Positions 1-13,800 of a DNA stretch of 64,000 nucleotides are shown one piece after another. The translations under genes and the position numbers were made by a program. Source of the DNA: Sabellastarte sp. h YS-2021 (taxonomy: Eukaryota; Annelida; Polychaeta; Sabellida; Sabellidae); NCBI GenBank assembly GCA_964017235.1, contig OZ024928.1:88903566-88967565 (forward strand), written 5' to 3'. The notes under the pieces are model-generated. The model was not told where the DNA came from, did no database searches, and saw only the letters and a program-made list of their open reading frames with translations. How positions within the stretch are numbered: the stretch's first letter is position 1; each line of letters opens with the position of its first letter.

Positions 1-488
1 ATACTCTGCTATTAATTGCAGCAAACAGCTTGCAAATAGTGATGTTCATGACAGCATATTTGCAGCAATTGTGAATGCAAACATGTTGTGAACATCTTAA
101 AATATAATTATGTATAAATGTGGTTTTTGCAATAAATTCACCAAAGACTTGGGAAATGGTGTTATATGTGTTGGGCCTGACCAAATGAAGAACTGATCTG
201 GATCATGTTCTAGATACCAAAAATAAATTTGGAAACACCCCCCTGGTGTAGATCTGTTCTCTAAGAATGGTTTCTAGTTTACATTAGGACAATTTGGCTG
301 AGATAGGATCCAACAGTGTAAAGGATGTAGTTTTATTTTTAGCAGTAAATTTAATAATCTTTCATCATTGATAAATGTGGCATCCATTATGATGTGCATG
401 TCAGAAGGCAACCAGGTATAAACCATATTGCTGTGGTCAGATCATATCACGGATATTGTACATTTTGATGGTGTCTGACAGATTATAA
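1..488. other. No gene or repeat recognised
   Basis: AT-rich sequence with no convincing open frame or terminal repeats. It is probably intron or 5' flank of the host gene. Confidence 0.4.
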
Positions 489-490
489 TT

Positions 491-1943
491 AAGCGGCCCG
501 TCAGGGATGCTTATTTGTTTTCACCGAAGTTCGACTGATCACCGCCGCCGCCGGATTATGGTCTCCCTTGAATAACTTCTTAGCCTTTCAAAATTTTCTT
601 TCCTTCTTATCTTTCTTTAAAACTATAGGGGCGGGAAAAATTTTTGGGATACTTTGCGCAGAACTTAAGCTTTACTTAAGGTAACTTTAAGCATAACTCC
701 AAAACACCCCGTCATCGCGTTTTGGAAAAAAACACACACCTGTGCTATAAAATTTATCTGGTACATTCTACACCAAATTTCCAAGGTCGGAAAGGATTTT
801 CTCATCAATCGCACCATAGATACCTGAATGGGAGGCGTTTTATTTTTGTAAATTTTTTAAAAATGGGTACTTGGTCTGTATCTCCAAAACGGTTAGGATT
901 TCGGCGTTTTGTTGGAATAACTTATTCAGCTACTTTTTGATAATCTTTCACATGCTGAAGTTTTAGCCCTGTATCTGCAATCTTAAGGTCACCTTAATGT
1001 CAAAAAAGGGGGTTTTAGCCCTCCAGTTCACTTAGTTTTTCACTTTTTTCAACCAAACTTGGCACATATATTAAGATTTGCCAAAGGAATATCCTGACTT
1101 TATGGTGACCTTAAACTCAAAATGTTAATGGACATATGCCCTGCTTAAAGTCATCAAATTGGAATGAAATCCTCTGGCTCCTTTCTTTTTCCATTTTTTT
1201 ATGTTGAAATTATCACTGGTATTAAAGTAGATAAAAATAATACTTATGGTCACCTTAAACTCTCAGTATGAATGGAGTTGTAGCCACCTTAAAGTGAAAT
1301 AAGGGGGTTTTCAGCCTCCAAGTATCTTATTGTTCGACTGACCTCAGTTAAACTTTGCACACCTATAAAGGATGGCAAACCAAAGGGTTATCCTGACTTT
1401 AAGGTGACCTTAAACTGTTAATATAATTTTGGCCCCCCCTAAAGTCATAACATTTGAATAAAGCCGTCTGGCTCTTTTCTTTTTCCATATCTAACATATA
1501 TTGATATTGAAGGGACATTCTCATATTATGGTCACCTTTAAGTCGCAATATGAATGAAGTTATGGTCACCTTACAGTGAAAAAGGAAGTTTCAGCCTTCA
1601 GCTATCTTATTGTTCAACTGACATGAGCTAAACTTTATGCACTTATAAAGGATGAGAAAAAGGACATTCATATTTTATGGTCACCTTCAAGTCCCAATAT
1701 GAATGAAGTTATGGCCACCTTGCAGTGAAATTATGGAGTTTTTAATCTCCAGCTATTGTATTGTTCAGCTGACCTCACTTTAATTGTGCACACTTATTAA
1801 AGATGAAAATAGGGACAAGTAACATACACAATGCAATAAAGTTCACAGTTTCTATTGCTTATGATGCATATGTTGACATCTTTATGGGTGACTTCTTTTT
1901 CATCAGGGCCGCTTCGTTTTTGTCAGCAAAAACATTCTTCTAG
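491..1943 (+). mobile_element. Helentron-like element, family 1 copy A
   Basis: The 5' end AAGCGGCCCG has its inverted match (GGGCCGCTT, 1906-1914) near the 3' end. That match is followed by a hairpin (GTTTTTG 1916-1922 / CAAAAAC 1927-1933) and CTAG at 1940-1943 before T. This is the asymmetric terminal inverted repeat plus 3' hairpin expected of Helentron/Helitron2-type rolling-circle elements (established family feature). The body carries degenerate repeats around TTATGGTCACCTTAAAGT. No Rep/helicase frame was seen, so it is non-autonomous. Confidence 0.75.
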
Positions 1944-2174
1944 TTAAAACCTGATTTGGTACTGTTTTGGGGAAAATAGAATATTCACCCAGGATATAGA
2001 TTTACATTATCATAGCTTTAATAAGTTGGGAGTGTGTCTTTCAACCTTTATCTTGATTTAGGGATTTTAGCAGGGCCCTAGGTCTGTCATAACTGTATGC
2101 AGTTATGCAGTTTTCACATGCAGATACCATGGTTCAGCAGTGGCATGTTACACCTGAAAACATCATGTCAGTCT

Positions 2175-2956
2175 GGCCCCAGTTTCATGAAAGCCTACTA
2201 AATATTAGAGACAGTATACTACTAAATGGACACCATAGTAGACCCTTAGTAGGTCCTTAGCAGGAGCTACCAAAGCATTCCACTAAACTCATACTAAGGA
2301 CCTACTAAATTTTTGAGACAGTAGGGCTTCTAGAGGAGACAGCCTACTAACTACCATGGTTACAAGGTCACATGATCTGCTGAATTAAACAAAATTGCAG
2401 ATGACAACAGTGCTGAGCTTGTATTCACTAACATTCTTATACTGAGAATAAGAATTTTCTTTGAATTTTTCTAGAATAAGAATTTTTGAACCAGTAACAA
2501 CTGTACATGGTGTCATCAGATTCTGAGCATATACAATTTTAAAACAAGTTATCTCAAACAAAATCACACAAAATTTTCAAAAATGTACACAAAACTGGAC
2601 TTGAATCCAGTGAAACAGAAGACACACAAAGCAGAAAACATTTACTATAAACACCTACTAAGTTTAGAATAGCCCATAGGGTCTTCTAAATTTAGTAGGG
2701 GATTTAGTACCCAAAATAGTATAAAATGACTTCGTGAAACCCCACATTTAGTAGGGTACTAAATTTAGAAGACTGCTAAAAATATAGCTGTCTACTGTAA
2801 ATTTAGAAGCCTACCAAATATTTAGAAGCTTACTTAGAAGGCTCTACTAAATATTTAGCAGAATACTATTTTGGTGAAACAGATAGTATAGACTTGGTAA
2901 CCTACTAGCATTTAGAAGCCTACTAAGTAGATAGTAGGCCTTTGTGAAACTGGGCC
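2175..2956. mobile_element. Non-autonomous TIR element
   Basis: The left end GGCCCCAGTTTCATGAAAGC mirrors the right end (GGCCTTTGTGAAACTGGGCC, 2937-2956). The interior is full of short CTACTAA / TTAGTAGG motifs in both orientations, a dense subterminal repeat pattern. No transposase frame. The superfamily was not determined. Confidence 0.7.
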
Positions 2957-4824
2957 CTGGTTTATACATCGACATTTACATTCTCAACACCAATCTCACT
3001 TATTATTGGTAGGATTTTGAGCTAAGACCCAGTGTGGAATCAGTATGAATAGGTGGAAAATGTAATAATATACCACAACCATAAAATTCAAGAACAGAAT
3101 GTGCACTAGTATCTGGTATGTTTAATGAAGCAAATTCTCGGTGTCAATCAAACTGCATAATGTATACTGCTATTTTAGTTATGAGATGTTTGTAAAATTA
3201 TATAAATCGTATTTATTGTGTAAATGTCAGACATACTAAAGAAACATAAAAGGAACAAGATTTTTAACATTCTGTTCTGACATATGGGTTTTGCATTGGG
3301 TTTTGTTATGAATGTCAATCTACCTTTGTCATATACTTATAATTATTTATCTTGCACAGCTATATTTTAACCAGTCATTGTGTTTGACCTTCAGCTTCTA
3401 ATTATAATCAATTGATGCTCCCATATTTATATTTACTTTCTTTTTCATATTGCTTTGTCACTAACTCAGCTTGGAATGACTAAGATTAAATATAATTCTT
3501 TCAAAGTTGTTAGTCTTTCAAAGGATGAAAAAAAATATATAAATACTGAAAATGTAATACACATGCAAGACATGTACCTTCTCAGATTTTAACAGTTTGT
3601 AAAAACAATATTCTCATTCTTATATGATAACATTACTTTAATTTATAGTTAACATTGACTAAATCTACTATTTCAAATAAAAATCTTTGAATAACCTAGC
3701 TACCTCCAAATGCAAATTTCTGCCACCTAACAACATTTTTTTGATTATTATTTTTTTTTTTTTTTGTAAATATGCTTGTTAAAAAGTTTAAAAACTCACC
3801 AGTATTTTATTTTACTGTTATTAGATTAATGCATAATGATAATAAACATTAAAAATGTAGGTATATTCTGTCAATTTGAAAGAAAAATAAAAAGTTTTAT
3901 GTATATAATTGGAATATATAAAGTTGTTATAAAGTATCGTCTGCATTCATTAGTTAATTATTTCTTAATAATAATAGATAATAGAAACATTTATAAAGCC
4001 CAAATTTGAGAGAAATCATCTGATGTCTGTGCTGAAATCCAAAAAAAGGACCATACAAAACTAGGCAGAGGTAATAACCAAGTAAGTCCCCGCCAGGGAT
4101 GGATGGCTATGGTTGTGTGTTTGTGCCAATATGAATAGGTATATCTTGAGTTGGCTCCTAAAACTGGAGATGGTCTGTTGGGATATGACAAAGGTGGAAG
4201 CCTGTTTTATTCAACTGGTGGCAAAGCCATGCCTGCCTATCATCTTTTTGGGACAGATTGAGGAAACTGAAAGCTTATTTCTATGAGTGAGACTGATAGA
4301 CTTGATTAAAGAAAGACGATAACTAAGGAGGTTGGGAGAAATTTATGGCTATCAAAGTAAGGAGGTTATATTTGAAAAGGACATTGTACTTCTGTGGTAT
4401 TTACTTTCAGTCTTGGTGCCCCACTGAGATATCCCACTCTGTCTTTATTAATGTCACAGGGACCATTCCATGGCAAATCAGACCAACATAGTTCAACCTA
4501 CTTTGGCAAACTAGTGTATTATTATCATCCAATGAAATGACAGCTTTTCCCAGGTCCAGGACTACTTCCATTTTGAATCAGAAAAAAGTGATGTTATTCC
4601 TGTTCAGTAATTTAATGATATTTTCTTTTGAGAAGCAGAAGAAGTAAACTTCAGTGAAATTCTGCAGTGCATTAAGTGGTTTAAATTGTCACAAAAATTA
4701 CAAATTTGGTAAGATAATACTACAAATTAAAAGTAAAATGAGGACTTTTCTTGAGAGGTGTACTTCAGATAGTACCTTAATAAATTTTACATTTCTTACT
4801 CTTGACATATTTTAATGAATTTAG
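2957..4824. other. No gene recognised; AT-rich non-coding
   Basis: Very AT-rich, with T and A runs (for example near 3750-3765). Open frames are short and lack coding character. Presumed intron or 5' region. Confidence 0.4.
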
Positions 4825-4897
4825 GCCCCACCAGCACCTGCTTCTAACCCTTATGGAGGGTCAACAGCCCGGAAAGAAAAACCCATTATTACCAAGT
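4825..4897 (+). CDS. Exon 1 of model (first recognised, Pro/Ala-rich)
   Basis: It reads APPAPASNPYGGSTARKEKP then IITK. The acceptor is AATTTAG at 4824. The donor chosen (AAGT/GTGAAT) leaves one base, which gives the phase exon 2 needs. A donor at 4946/4947 would extend the reading into a Cys-rich stretch but breaks the phase with exon 2. The 3' boundary is therefore uncertain, and earlier exons presumably lie upstream of or within 1-4824. Confidence 0.5.
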
Positions 4898-7800
4898 GTG
4901 AATGTTCATCTGATGCAGACTATGTCGGAATATGCTATCAAAGCAAGTATTGATACTTTTTTTTACCAAAAACAAAGTTTTGATATCAACACTTAAAATT
5001 GACATATTACAAACACAATTTCAATATCTTTAAAATATTTATTTAAAATAATCTATATCTTACTAATTTTTAACCCCAGCCCATAAAGGCTGGGGTTATA
5101 GTCATCCCCTGCGCCGTCCAGGTGGCGGCGGTGCGCATAAAGCTTGTGGGTGTTCTACAGCCTAAACCCCTGCACGGATTTTCACCAAATTTTCAGAGGA
5201 TGTTTACCCCAAGAGAATCTAGAGCTGATTAGGGTTTGGGGGGTATCCAGTAACAACTGTTGCCATGGTAACACTTTTAAGATTTTCAAGTCTTAAAGAT
5301 TGTGGGTGTTTCTCAGACTAAACCCCTGCACGGATTTTCACCAAATTTTCAGGGTATGTTTACGTTAAGAGGATCTAGAGCTGATTAGGTTTTGGGAGGT
5401 ATTTGGTAACAACTGTTGCCATGGCAACACTTTTAATATTTTCGGGTCTTGAAGTTTGTGGGTGTTCCACAGCCTAAACCCCTTCACAGATTTTCACCAG
5501 ATTTTCAGGATATGTTTACCCCACGAGGATCTAGAGCTGATTAGGTGTATGTATCCAGCTACCACTGTTGCCATGGCAACACTTTTAAAATTTGTGAGTC
5601 TTAAAGTTTGTGGGTGTTCCACAGCCTAAACCCCTGCACGGATTCTTGCGGATTCTCCGGTTCTTGCCTGCCGAGACTGGCTATTTTATGCAATTGTTAT
5701 ATGCACTGGGTACATGGATACCTAACATTTTGGCCAAATAAGCCAAATTTGTTTAAAACTCTGCTTATTTTGTAAAACAGTTTAAATTTTGTTGCTTCTA
5801 GCTCATTCTCCAGTCCACACAGTACAGAATGAACAGTTTACACTCAAGAATATGTCATGACATTAAAATGACATCAGCTTTTTAATTGTTGAAAATATCA
5901 TGATATCAGTGTAAAAATTTGTTGTAATATCAATGCGACTTTGTATCATAGTGACATTATCGCATCTAGGATTGGAATCCAGTCAAGCCTATCCTAGCTG
6001 ACAGGACCTTATCTGATGAAAGCCATGAAAAAATCCAGCTTTAACTTTTATATTGATATTTAGACTGTATTTTGTATCACCTCATGGATATAAAGTTAGC
6101 TGTAAAATTATAATCTCTTGCTCTGTGCACTGTATTATTATTATCCTCATACAAATGTCAACTGGGAGCAATTTAAGGTAAGCAGCTTGAGGTAGAGAAT
6201 TCATCTTTACATCAACCATATATTAAAACGTCAGTTTTTGTGTGAAATTATATTTCAAAGGTTTGTTACTTTCTTTACAGATACACAAACACAAGAAAAT
6301 TGGTTAGAATTTTTCAAGATAACCAAAGAAACACTAACGAAGGAAATAGAAAATGCAAATGTAAAATTTGCAAAGAAGCCTGAAGTAGAAACTGGAGATG
6401 GAGCTGAAGGGGTTAGAATAGAATGATTTATTTTAAAAGATTCTAATTTTCAGATTCGTTGTCAAAAATGATTAAAGTCAATTATGACAGAAAATGACTA
6501 TTAGCAGGAACTAGAAAGTGTTGAAAGCCTGATGTCCTAAAGCAAAAATCATTTTTTCTCTGATTAAAATTGTGAAAACTTGTACTTATTTCTAGTAACA
6601 TGGTATTGAAGCTTGCATGAGTAGTTTATTGCAACTGAAATTCCCAATGTGTTGCCTCTTGTTTGAATCACATTTAGATTAATTGCTTTGTCAGTCATAC
6701 TCTACTGAAATGTCTTCATGCAGGATTAATTAAACGCAATCTACTAGGGCTGAAATGGCCTGTCTAATTTTGTAGTCAGCAAACCATTTGAAGAGACCAG
6801 TTATTTACCGATTTAATGACTACAGGAAGTTTATCACAGAAACATTGATTAGAATTATACATGTGTATTTTTTGTAACTTAATACATTCACCAGTTAAAG
6901 TCACAATATTAGCTGTGAAAATACATAATAAAGTAAACAGATAAACCTGGGTACTGATCATGAAACTTATCAGCTGCAGATTATCAGATGTAAAATAAAT
7001 TATTTTAAGTTGGGGAAAAGTTTGAGAAAGGCTTTAACTGTTCAAGTTGTTTGGGTTACATTTATGTGTACTTGTGTATGTTTCACTACTTTTAGCTTAT
7101 AATTTGATCAGAATCTGTTGAACCTGAGTTCTTATAGCAGTTAACCAGTTATGAAATGTCTACACAATGGTTTGTGTTTGTAAAATCTAAAAGCAGTGCC
7201 AGTGTTAAATGTTTCAACCATAAAATAAATGTATGATACTAGTTTTTTACACACTCGAAACACTAAAAATCCAGTAAATATTTTTGTTTTATCAAAGGAC
7301 GAGGCCAAAGCAGATGGGGGTGAAGCAGCAGACACCGGGGAGGACAGAGCAGATGTGAGTTCTTGTCAATAAAATAGAGAAATCTACCATAAAATCTTAT
7401 CACTTTGTTGAAATGTGATTAAAAAAAAATTAAATCCATAGATATTTTGGGAAAATTTCACTATTTTTCTTAAAAAATCATAAGTTTTATGGATACTGTA
7501 TTTATCCATATAAACGCCCTGGGGGCAGTGTATTTTTTAAAAGGGGGGGACTACTATTACAAATAAAAAAATCAACTCTCGAGTCCAGTGGCAATGGGCA
7601 ATAATGGACACGTACAGCCTTGATCTCACTTAGCAGCATGTATAATGGCAAGAGAGCTTAAAATTTTGGAAACAAACCTTAAATTTGAAGAAATTATAAC
7701 GTTTTATCTCATATTTTTGCAGATTTCAATGTGTCTGTGATCAAAACTGCATTGTTTTGTTGTGATTTTCTTTGTTTCTCGTAAGCAGTATTCGATAAGG

Positions 7801-10800
7801 AAAGTATCAAAATGCATCTTTTTTCGGAATCGCTGAGGTGTTGGCTGTTGAGAGGGATGTAATATCCTGAAATATGAACTATGCAAAGGTATATAGGAAG
7901 GGGGGATTAATAGGGAGGGGCACTTGTATGGATAAATACGGTAGGTGATAACAGCATCCCTTGTGATGTTTTTGATTTCTAAACATTATGCAGTGCCGAA
8001 TTCAAACTTCTTTTTGGGGTAGTCAATGGGTGAGCTGTCAAACTTCTATAAATATCGCCCCAGCACTAGCACATAGGTTCCTACTTACAAATTAACCACA
8101 GTGAATGCAAGTGTTTGTACCACCAATGGGCTTCAGTGGCTGAGTGGTAAACAAAGAATTGCATTTAATCACCTGGAACTCACTTCTGTAGTCATAGGTT
8201 TGAATACAGATCATGGTAGCAAGGGAGATTTACTGAGAGGTCTGTCCTGATATTTACTGAGGGGTATCTCCTGATATTTACTGAGGTTCTGTCCTGATAT
8301 TTACTGAGAGGTCTCTCCTGATGGGTCTGCCCTGATATTTACTGAGGAGTCTGTCCTGATACTTACTGAGAGGTCTGTCCTGATGGGTCTGTCCTGATAT
8401 TTACTGAGGAGTCTGTCCTGATATATTTACTGAGAGGTCTGACCTGATGGGTCTGTCCTGATATTTCCTGAGGAGTCTGTCCTGATAATTACTGTAGCAA
8501 TAAAGGAGGAGGTTTGAGTATTGTATCATCTGGCCTATCGGACTTCATCCATTATTCCGCCCGGAAGTTTGTGATTTATTCGCCAATACAATACTCTAAC
8601 CAAGTCATTTATTGCTATTATAAAGACCAGTGTGATTTTAACACAAAAACATCTATTAATTCAGTCAATAAATATAGTTGTTGTAGGAACTATATCTTTG
8701 CTGAATTTCTGGTTTCCGTACAATTATGTGTTTCGTACGTAACGGTAACCAGTCTGTGCAAATACTTTACAATCAGATCCCTTGCATTATAATGTACATT
8801 AGCAACGATGCGCAGCGACGAGTTTTCGTTCATTGCGCACTTCCAGTCTTTATAATGAGCATCTGTCCTGATATTTACTGAGGGGTCTGTCCTGATATTT
8901 ACTTAGGGTCTGTCCTAATATTTACTGAGGGGTCTGTCCTGATATTTAATATATAAATTACCAATTTTCATCAGTTAAAATATGTTGAGTCTACTGAACT
9001 ATCTTAACATTATCAGTTATATATTCTGCAAGACAGGAGTGTAACCTTATATTCAGACCTGCAAAATTGAACTCTAATGAACAAGTTTTATTGAGGATCA
9101 GTATGAATGCTAACAATTCTCTTTCAGCAGGTTTCCGGGTAAAATTTACACTCCAAAGAATTCTCTGGTTTCCAGTGGAGTTGTGAAAACTGAGTCCATG
9201 TTATTATGTCAAGCATTATGGCACATTTGTCAGTTATATGCATCTATATAGGGTGTTATCTGTATATTTTAGGTTTAAGATTGTCATTATACTCATGCCT
9301 GATTTAAGTCATTAATAGTAATATTGCTAGAAAGCTACTTGAGAGAAAATAAATGTTGAAATTGTTTATGCAGAAAAATATGCTGCAGTGCAAAACAGTA
9401 CTTTTTGATTTTGATATGATTAACCAGGATTATGTTATTTTTATGATAAAACAGCTGTTACTAATGTGTTGTCTGTTTTTTCTGAAGTGAAACAAGATCA
9501 CCATTTCCTAGCAGATGTTATTTGAGGGGGGAAGCCATCCAACTCAATGAACATCACAGATCGAAAATGAAATATGTTTATATATTTTTTCTTTTACTTC
9601 TCTTTTTTTAATAACAGTCCACAGGAGTTGTTTTATTGTGATTATTGATTTGTATATATGTATTCCAATGGATTAATGAGATATTTTATTTATATTCTGT
9701 TTTAATATTTTAGCTTTCTCATGGAATTTCTAATTATGAGAAGAAGCATATGATTGATTACAAATTGGATTCTACTGCTACTTCTGACAAATTATCTAAA
9801 TCTCTGTATAAGATTGAGTCAAGTCTAGTTTCAGATCAAGGTTTGGCATGCAAAATGAAGAAAAACATGGCTTCAAACAATAAAAATTCTAAAACATTTG
9901 AGAGTATTTCAAAACCTGAAAAATTTAAATCCGTTCAGTCTTCTGACAGTATAATTACATCATCTGTGGAAAGTGCAACTCCAATCATAAAATCCCCCCA
10001 AAAATACAACAGGACACCTGCAACTGGAAAATCCATCTCCAAATCGGTACTACCATCCAAGCCAAGAGTAGTTGTTGATAATTCCATTGACCCAAAAGAG
10101 GTTGCAGCATACTGTGTCTTGTCCGAGTCTTTGTTTAGCAATCCTCAATATATAAAGTCCATGTTTACCAAGGGCAAACACACTTGCTCATGCAAGAAAC
10201 CAGACAGTGTAAATGATGAGTCTGGTCCTTCAAGTTTAGGGAATAAAAGCCCAAAGAGGATTGGTAGATCTCGCAGCAAATCACAGGAAAGCGATATGGC
10301 CTGCTCAAGGTCAAATTCTTTCAAAGAAGCAGTATCACCAAATAGGGAATCTAAAGTATATACATATTAATGTGTGCTCTTTGTGGTGATATTTTTATTT
10401 TGATGAACCTCTTACATAAACATGATTCATTAAAGATTGTAAAAAGGTAAAAAAAAAATTACCATAATTTCTGTCATAATTGCCCCAGAGTGATGCAGTT
10501 TATTAAAAGGGAAGGGAGGGTATTATGACTTCTTAACAACAATGTAATTGTCACAGTTTATACCTTACCACTATATTGAAGTTAATACAACTACCTTCAC
10601 GGTTAAATGTAAAAGGTAAGACAAAAAGCAAAAAAATAATAATACAAAGTATTCTGCTGTGTACTCATAAGTTTGTACGTGAACTGTTAAAATAGGAAAA
10701 CTTTATAGCATCGATGTATGTTTTATAAAGATTTTAATACATTTCTTTTCCCAGCACATACAAAATCTAGACTGAAAAACTGTAAAATCTACCAGTCACT

Positions 10801-13800
10801 AAGTTGGCTTTTCACTGTTACTGTTTGATTTTTTTTTTCTCCTGGGTCACTGAAAATTGTTAGATTTTTATGAGGAGGTGACTTGAGAGTGGGTATTTAT
10901 CACAGAAATTATGGTATTCAGTCTAAACTATTCGTGCCTACTTTGGCATGCAGTTTCAACTTATTATTCATTTAAAGTTTTAAATAATTATTATCAATAG
11001 AATCTTTTATGAATGTATTGTGTCAATTTGTGTGATATACATGTTGAATTGTTCATATTTTAGAGATGTTATGCATGTTACCCATACAGTTTAAAGCTTC
11101 AAGACACATATTTTAAAATAGGATCCCTTGATTTAAATTATTTGCCTTTGCACAAAACTGTTTTACATATTCAATTGTTACACATGCATGTGATTAGAAG
11201 TATGACAGTTCTTTTCAAGCATGCTGGTGGCTCCCCAGTACTTGTATGGTTTCTTTCCATCATTTTGGTAAACACAGTTTAGAAGACTGATGTTTTAAGG
11301 AAATGCATGTAAATGTTTGATTTTTACAAAAACAACAAAAGTTAGATGATGTGTGAAATCATTTTGTCAATATTTTACATGTTGGTATGAGAATGTTGCA
11401 GTTGAATTCCACCTTAGTTCCTAATTTCTATTTATGTTTCTTTCTTTTTTTTTTGTCAACATAGTTTGACTGTGTCAAGATATGCAGCCCTTGTTAAGCT
11501 TGTTGACAGTGACTCAATACAAATCTGCAAATGTCGCATATTTTTTTGTAGTATTGAGATAGCCTTAAATAAATGACCATTCTGTTGATAATTTTCATTG
11601 TACTTTATAGTGATATCTTGGCTTTTACTGAAAATAATTAATGAAGATAGTTATTAATAATGGTACTTTTCCGTGCTTTCTTTGTCATACTATTCTTACA
11701 ATTGAATTTTTAGTTGAGTTCAAATAATAAATGCAATAAAAACAATGGTTTGGGAAACATATATACTTAGATTTATTAAAACCAGAAAGTTTTTATCTGA
11801 CAAGAGCTGCAAAGACAGCACTGGTTGTAAATGCAATAAAATTAAAACCCAAATATATCTGAAAAATTTGGAAAATTATGGACGAGTAAATTGTAAATAA
11901 ATTTGAATAATGGGATTTCTGACAAGGTGCAAGGAAGGGAGGATTGCTTTAGTATAAAAGAATTGCTCAGACGGTACTCACTAATCAGATGTAAATTTGA
12001 ATTACAGAAGGTAGAATGTTACAGTTTTGGCTCTAAGTGTGCATCAGTGGGATGGAATAAGAAGTGTGAAATTTGTCACATTCTGTGAAATTGGCCACTG
12101 TTAAACACCATTTGAAAGAAGACAAAGTAATTAAAGACTGTGGCAGGGGATATTAGTGACCTTATACAGTGCCTAAAATGACAAATGTTTAAAGGATTTT
12201 CCACAAGTTATCAATTGGAAATAAAAGGAGTTAATTTGCTCACTGGCAAATGTCACAATGGCAAATTTCACATTTTTTTTTTACTTTTCCATTTTATTCC
12301 TTCAGTACTGCATTGAATTAATGTGTCTTCATTTTATTTTCATTCAAGACCCCTTTATCTACTGGCCGCAGATCATCCGTGCGTATTCAAGTAAGATATC
12401 AGTACATTTACAACATCGGGAGCATATGTAACAAAGAATATACTGTCTAAACGTCCATATTTGTGTAAAATATTAGCATGGCCATTGATTCTTTTCATGC
12501 AATGACCTAGTGGTAATCAAGTTTGGCAAATATTTACTTTGCTGTTGTCTTAGTGGTTATGGGTTTGTGCCTGTGACAACAAAGGGAGAGCTATTGATGG
12601 CCCACCCCAATGTGGTCCTTGCTGTCAAAAAGGATATACCAGTAATAATCCAATTTTGACCTCGAGTATTTTAAGCATACATAGAAGAGGCTGGGAATTC
12701 CCATGTTAAAGCTATTTAATTTGTGACAAAGTGAAAATTAAATGTGAAATTCTGTGATAATATGAAGCCATTCAAATAGTAGAAATAATTTTCTTTTGTT
12801 TCCCATCCAATATTTTTTTTTCTACATAGAAGCTAAGATTTGTACAGTTTTTCCCACAAAATTTGTAGAGACATATCAATAAATTCCTTTATGCTTTTTT
12901 TTAGCAAATCCCTGTTTTGCGGTAACTTTTAAATGTTAGTTCTTTGACAGAAATTCAATATATAAGGTTTATTATTTGTTGACTGACTTGACTGCTTTTA
13001 TTATTGAATTGAAAACAAAATTAGTAGCTCCATAGATACTTTGTAAATTGCAAACTCAATAGTTTGAAGATTTCAGAAGAAATTTGGCTCATTCTGACTT
13101 AACTTTATAATCACGCAATGTGTTCCCTTATTTTATGTTAATAAATGGCTCCATATTAGACAAACTACTATCTTTATTTACTACTCTGTTAAAATGTTTG
13201 TAACATCCCAAAATTAACTTTAGTTGTATTTTCGGACTTGCAGACTGATTCGGCTAGAAGAAGGTCTTCATCTCGACGTTCATCTGTGCTGAGCACAGTA
13301 AGGCCACACCAATGTGTTTCAGTTTATATTTGTTTGGCACATGGTTATTCTGAGATACTACATGTCATGTGAATTTATTGAGTGCAGTGAACAATTTGTC
13401 TTATGCACCATATGCACACCTGTTTTTTTGGAAGGTGAAGACCACCATAACTACATGGATTGCTTGTATGTAATTTTATTACTGTACCTTTCAGGTGGCA
13501 TTTTGATACCAAAGTCTTTGATATGTATGTGTTTATAACTGTGTGTTAGGGCTGCATCGATGGGCCACTAATGTTGTAGTAAAGTAGTTTGAAGTTTTTT
13601 ATCTTTCACTGTGGTTAAAAGATGTTAATAGTTGAGTACACTTATATAAAAGTATCAATTGAAGTTCATAGTTTTCTTTTCAGCTGGGGGTAAATGTTAA
13701 GGCTGAATCAGTTAACTGTAATAAGTATGGAACCCAAAGCGCCAACCAGCACCAAAATTGTTGAACTGGGGTGGATTTTATGAAAGGTCTTAGCCTGGTC

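Noticed and set aside
8137..8207. Possible functional tRNA gene
   Set aside because: Box A and B are present, but the acceptor and anticodon stems do not form; it fits a SINE.
9935..10141. Minus-strand open frame
   Set aside because: Shadow of exon 4 on the opposite strand.
12530..12610. Second tRNA-like SINE (AGTGGTTATGGGTTTG)
   Set aside because: Box spacing and order do not fit a pol III promoter; too degenerate to support.
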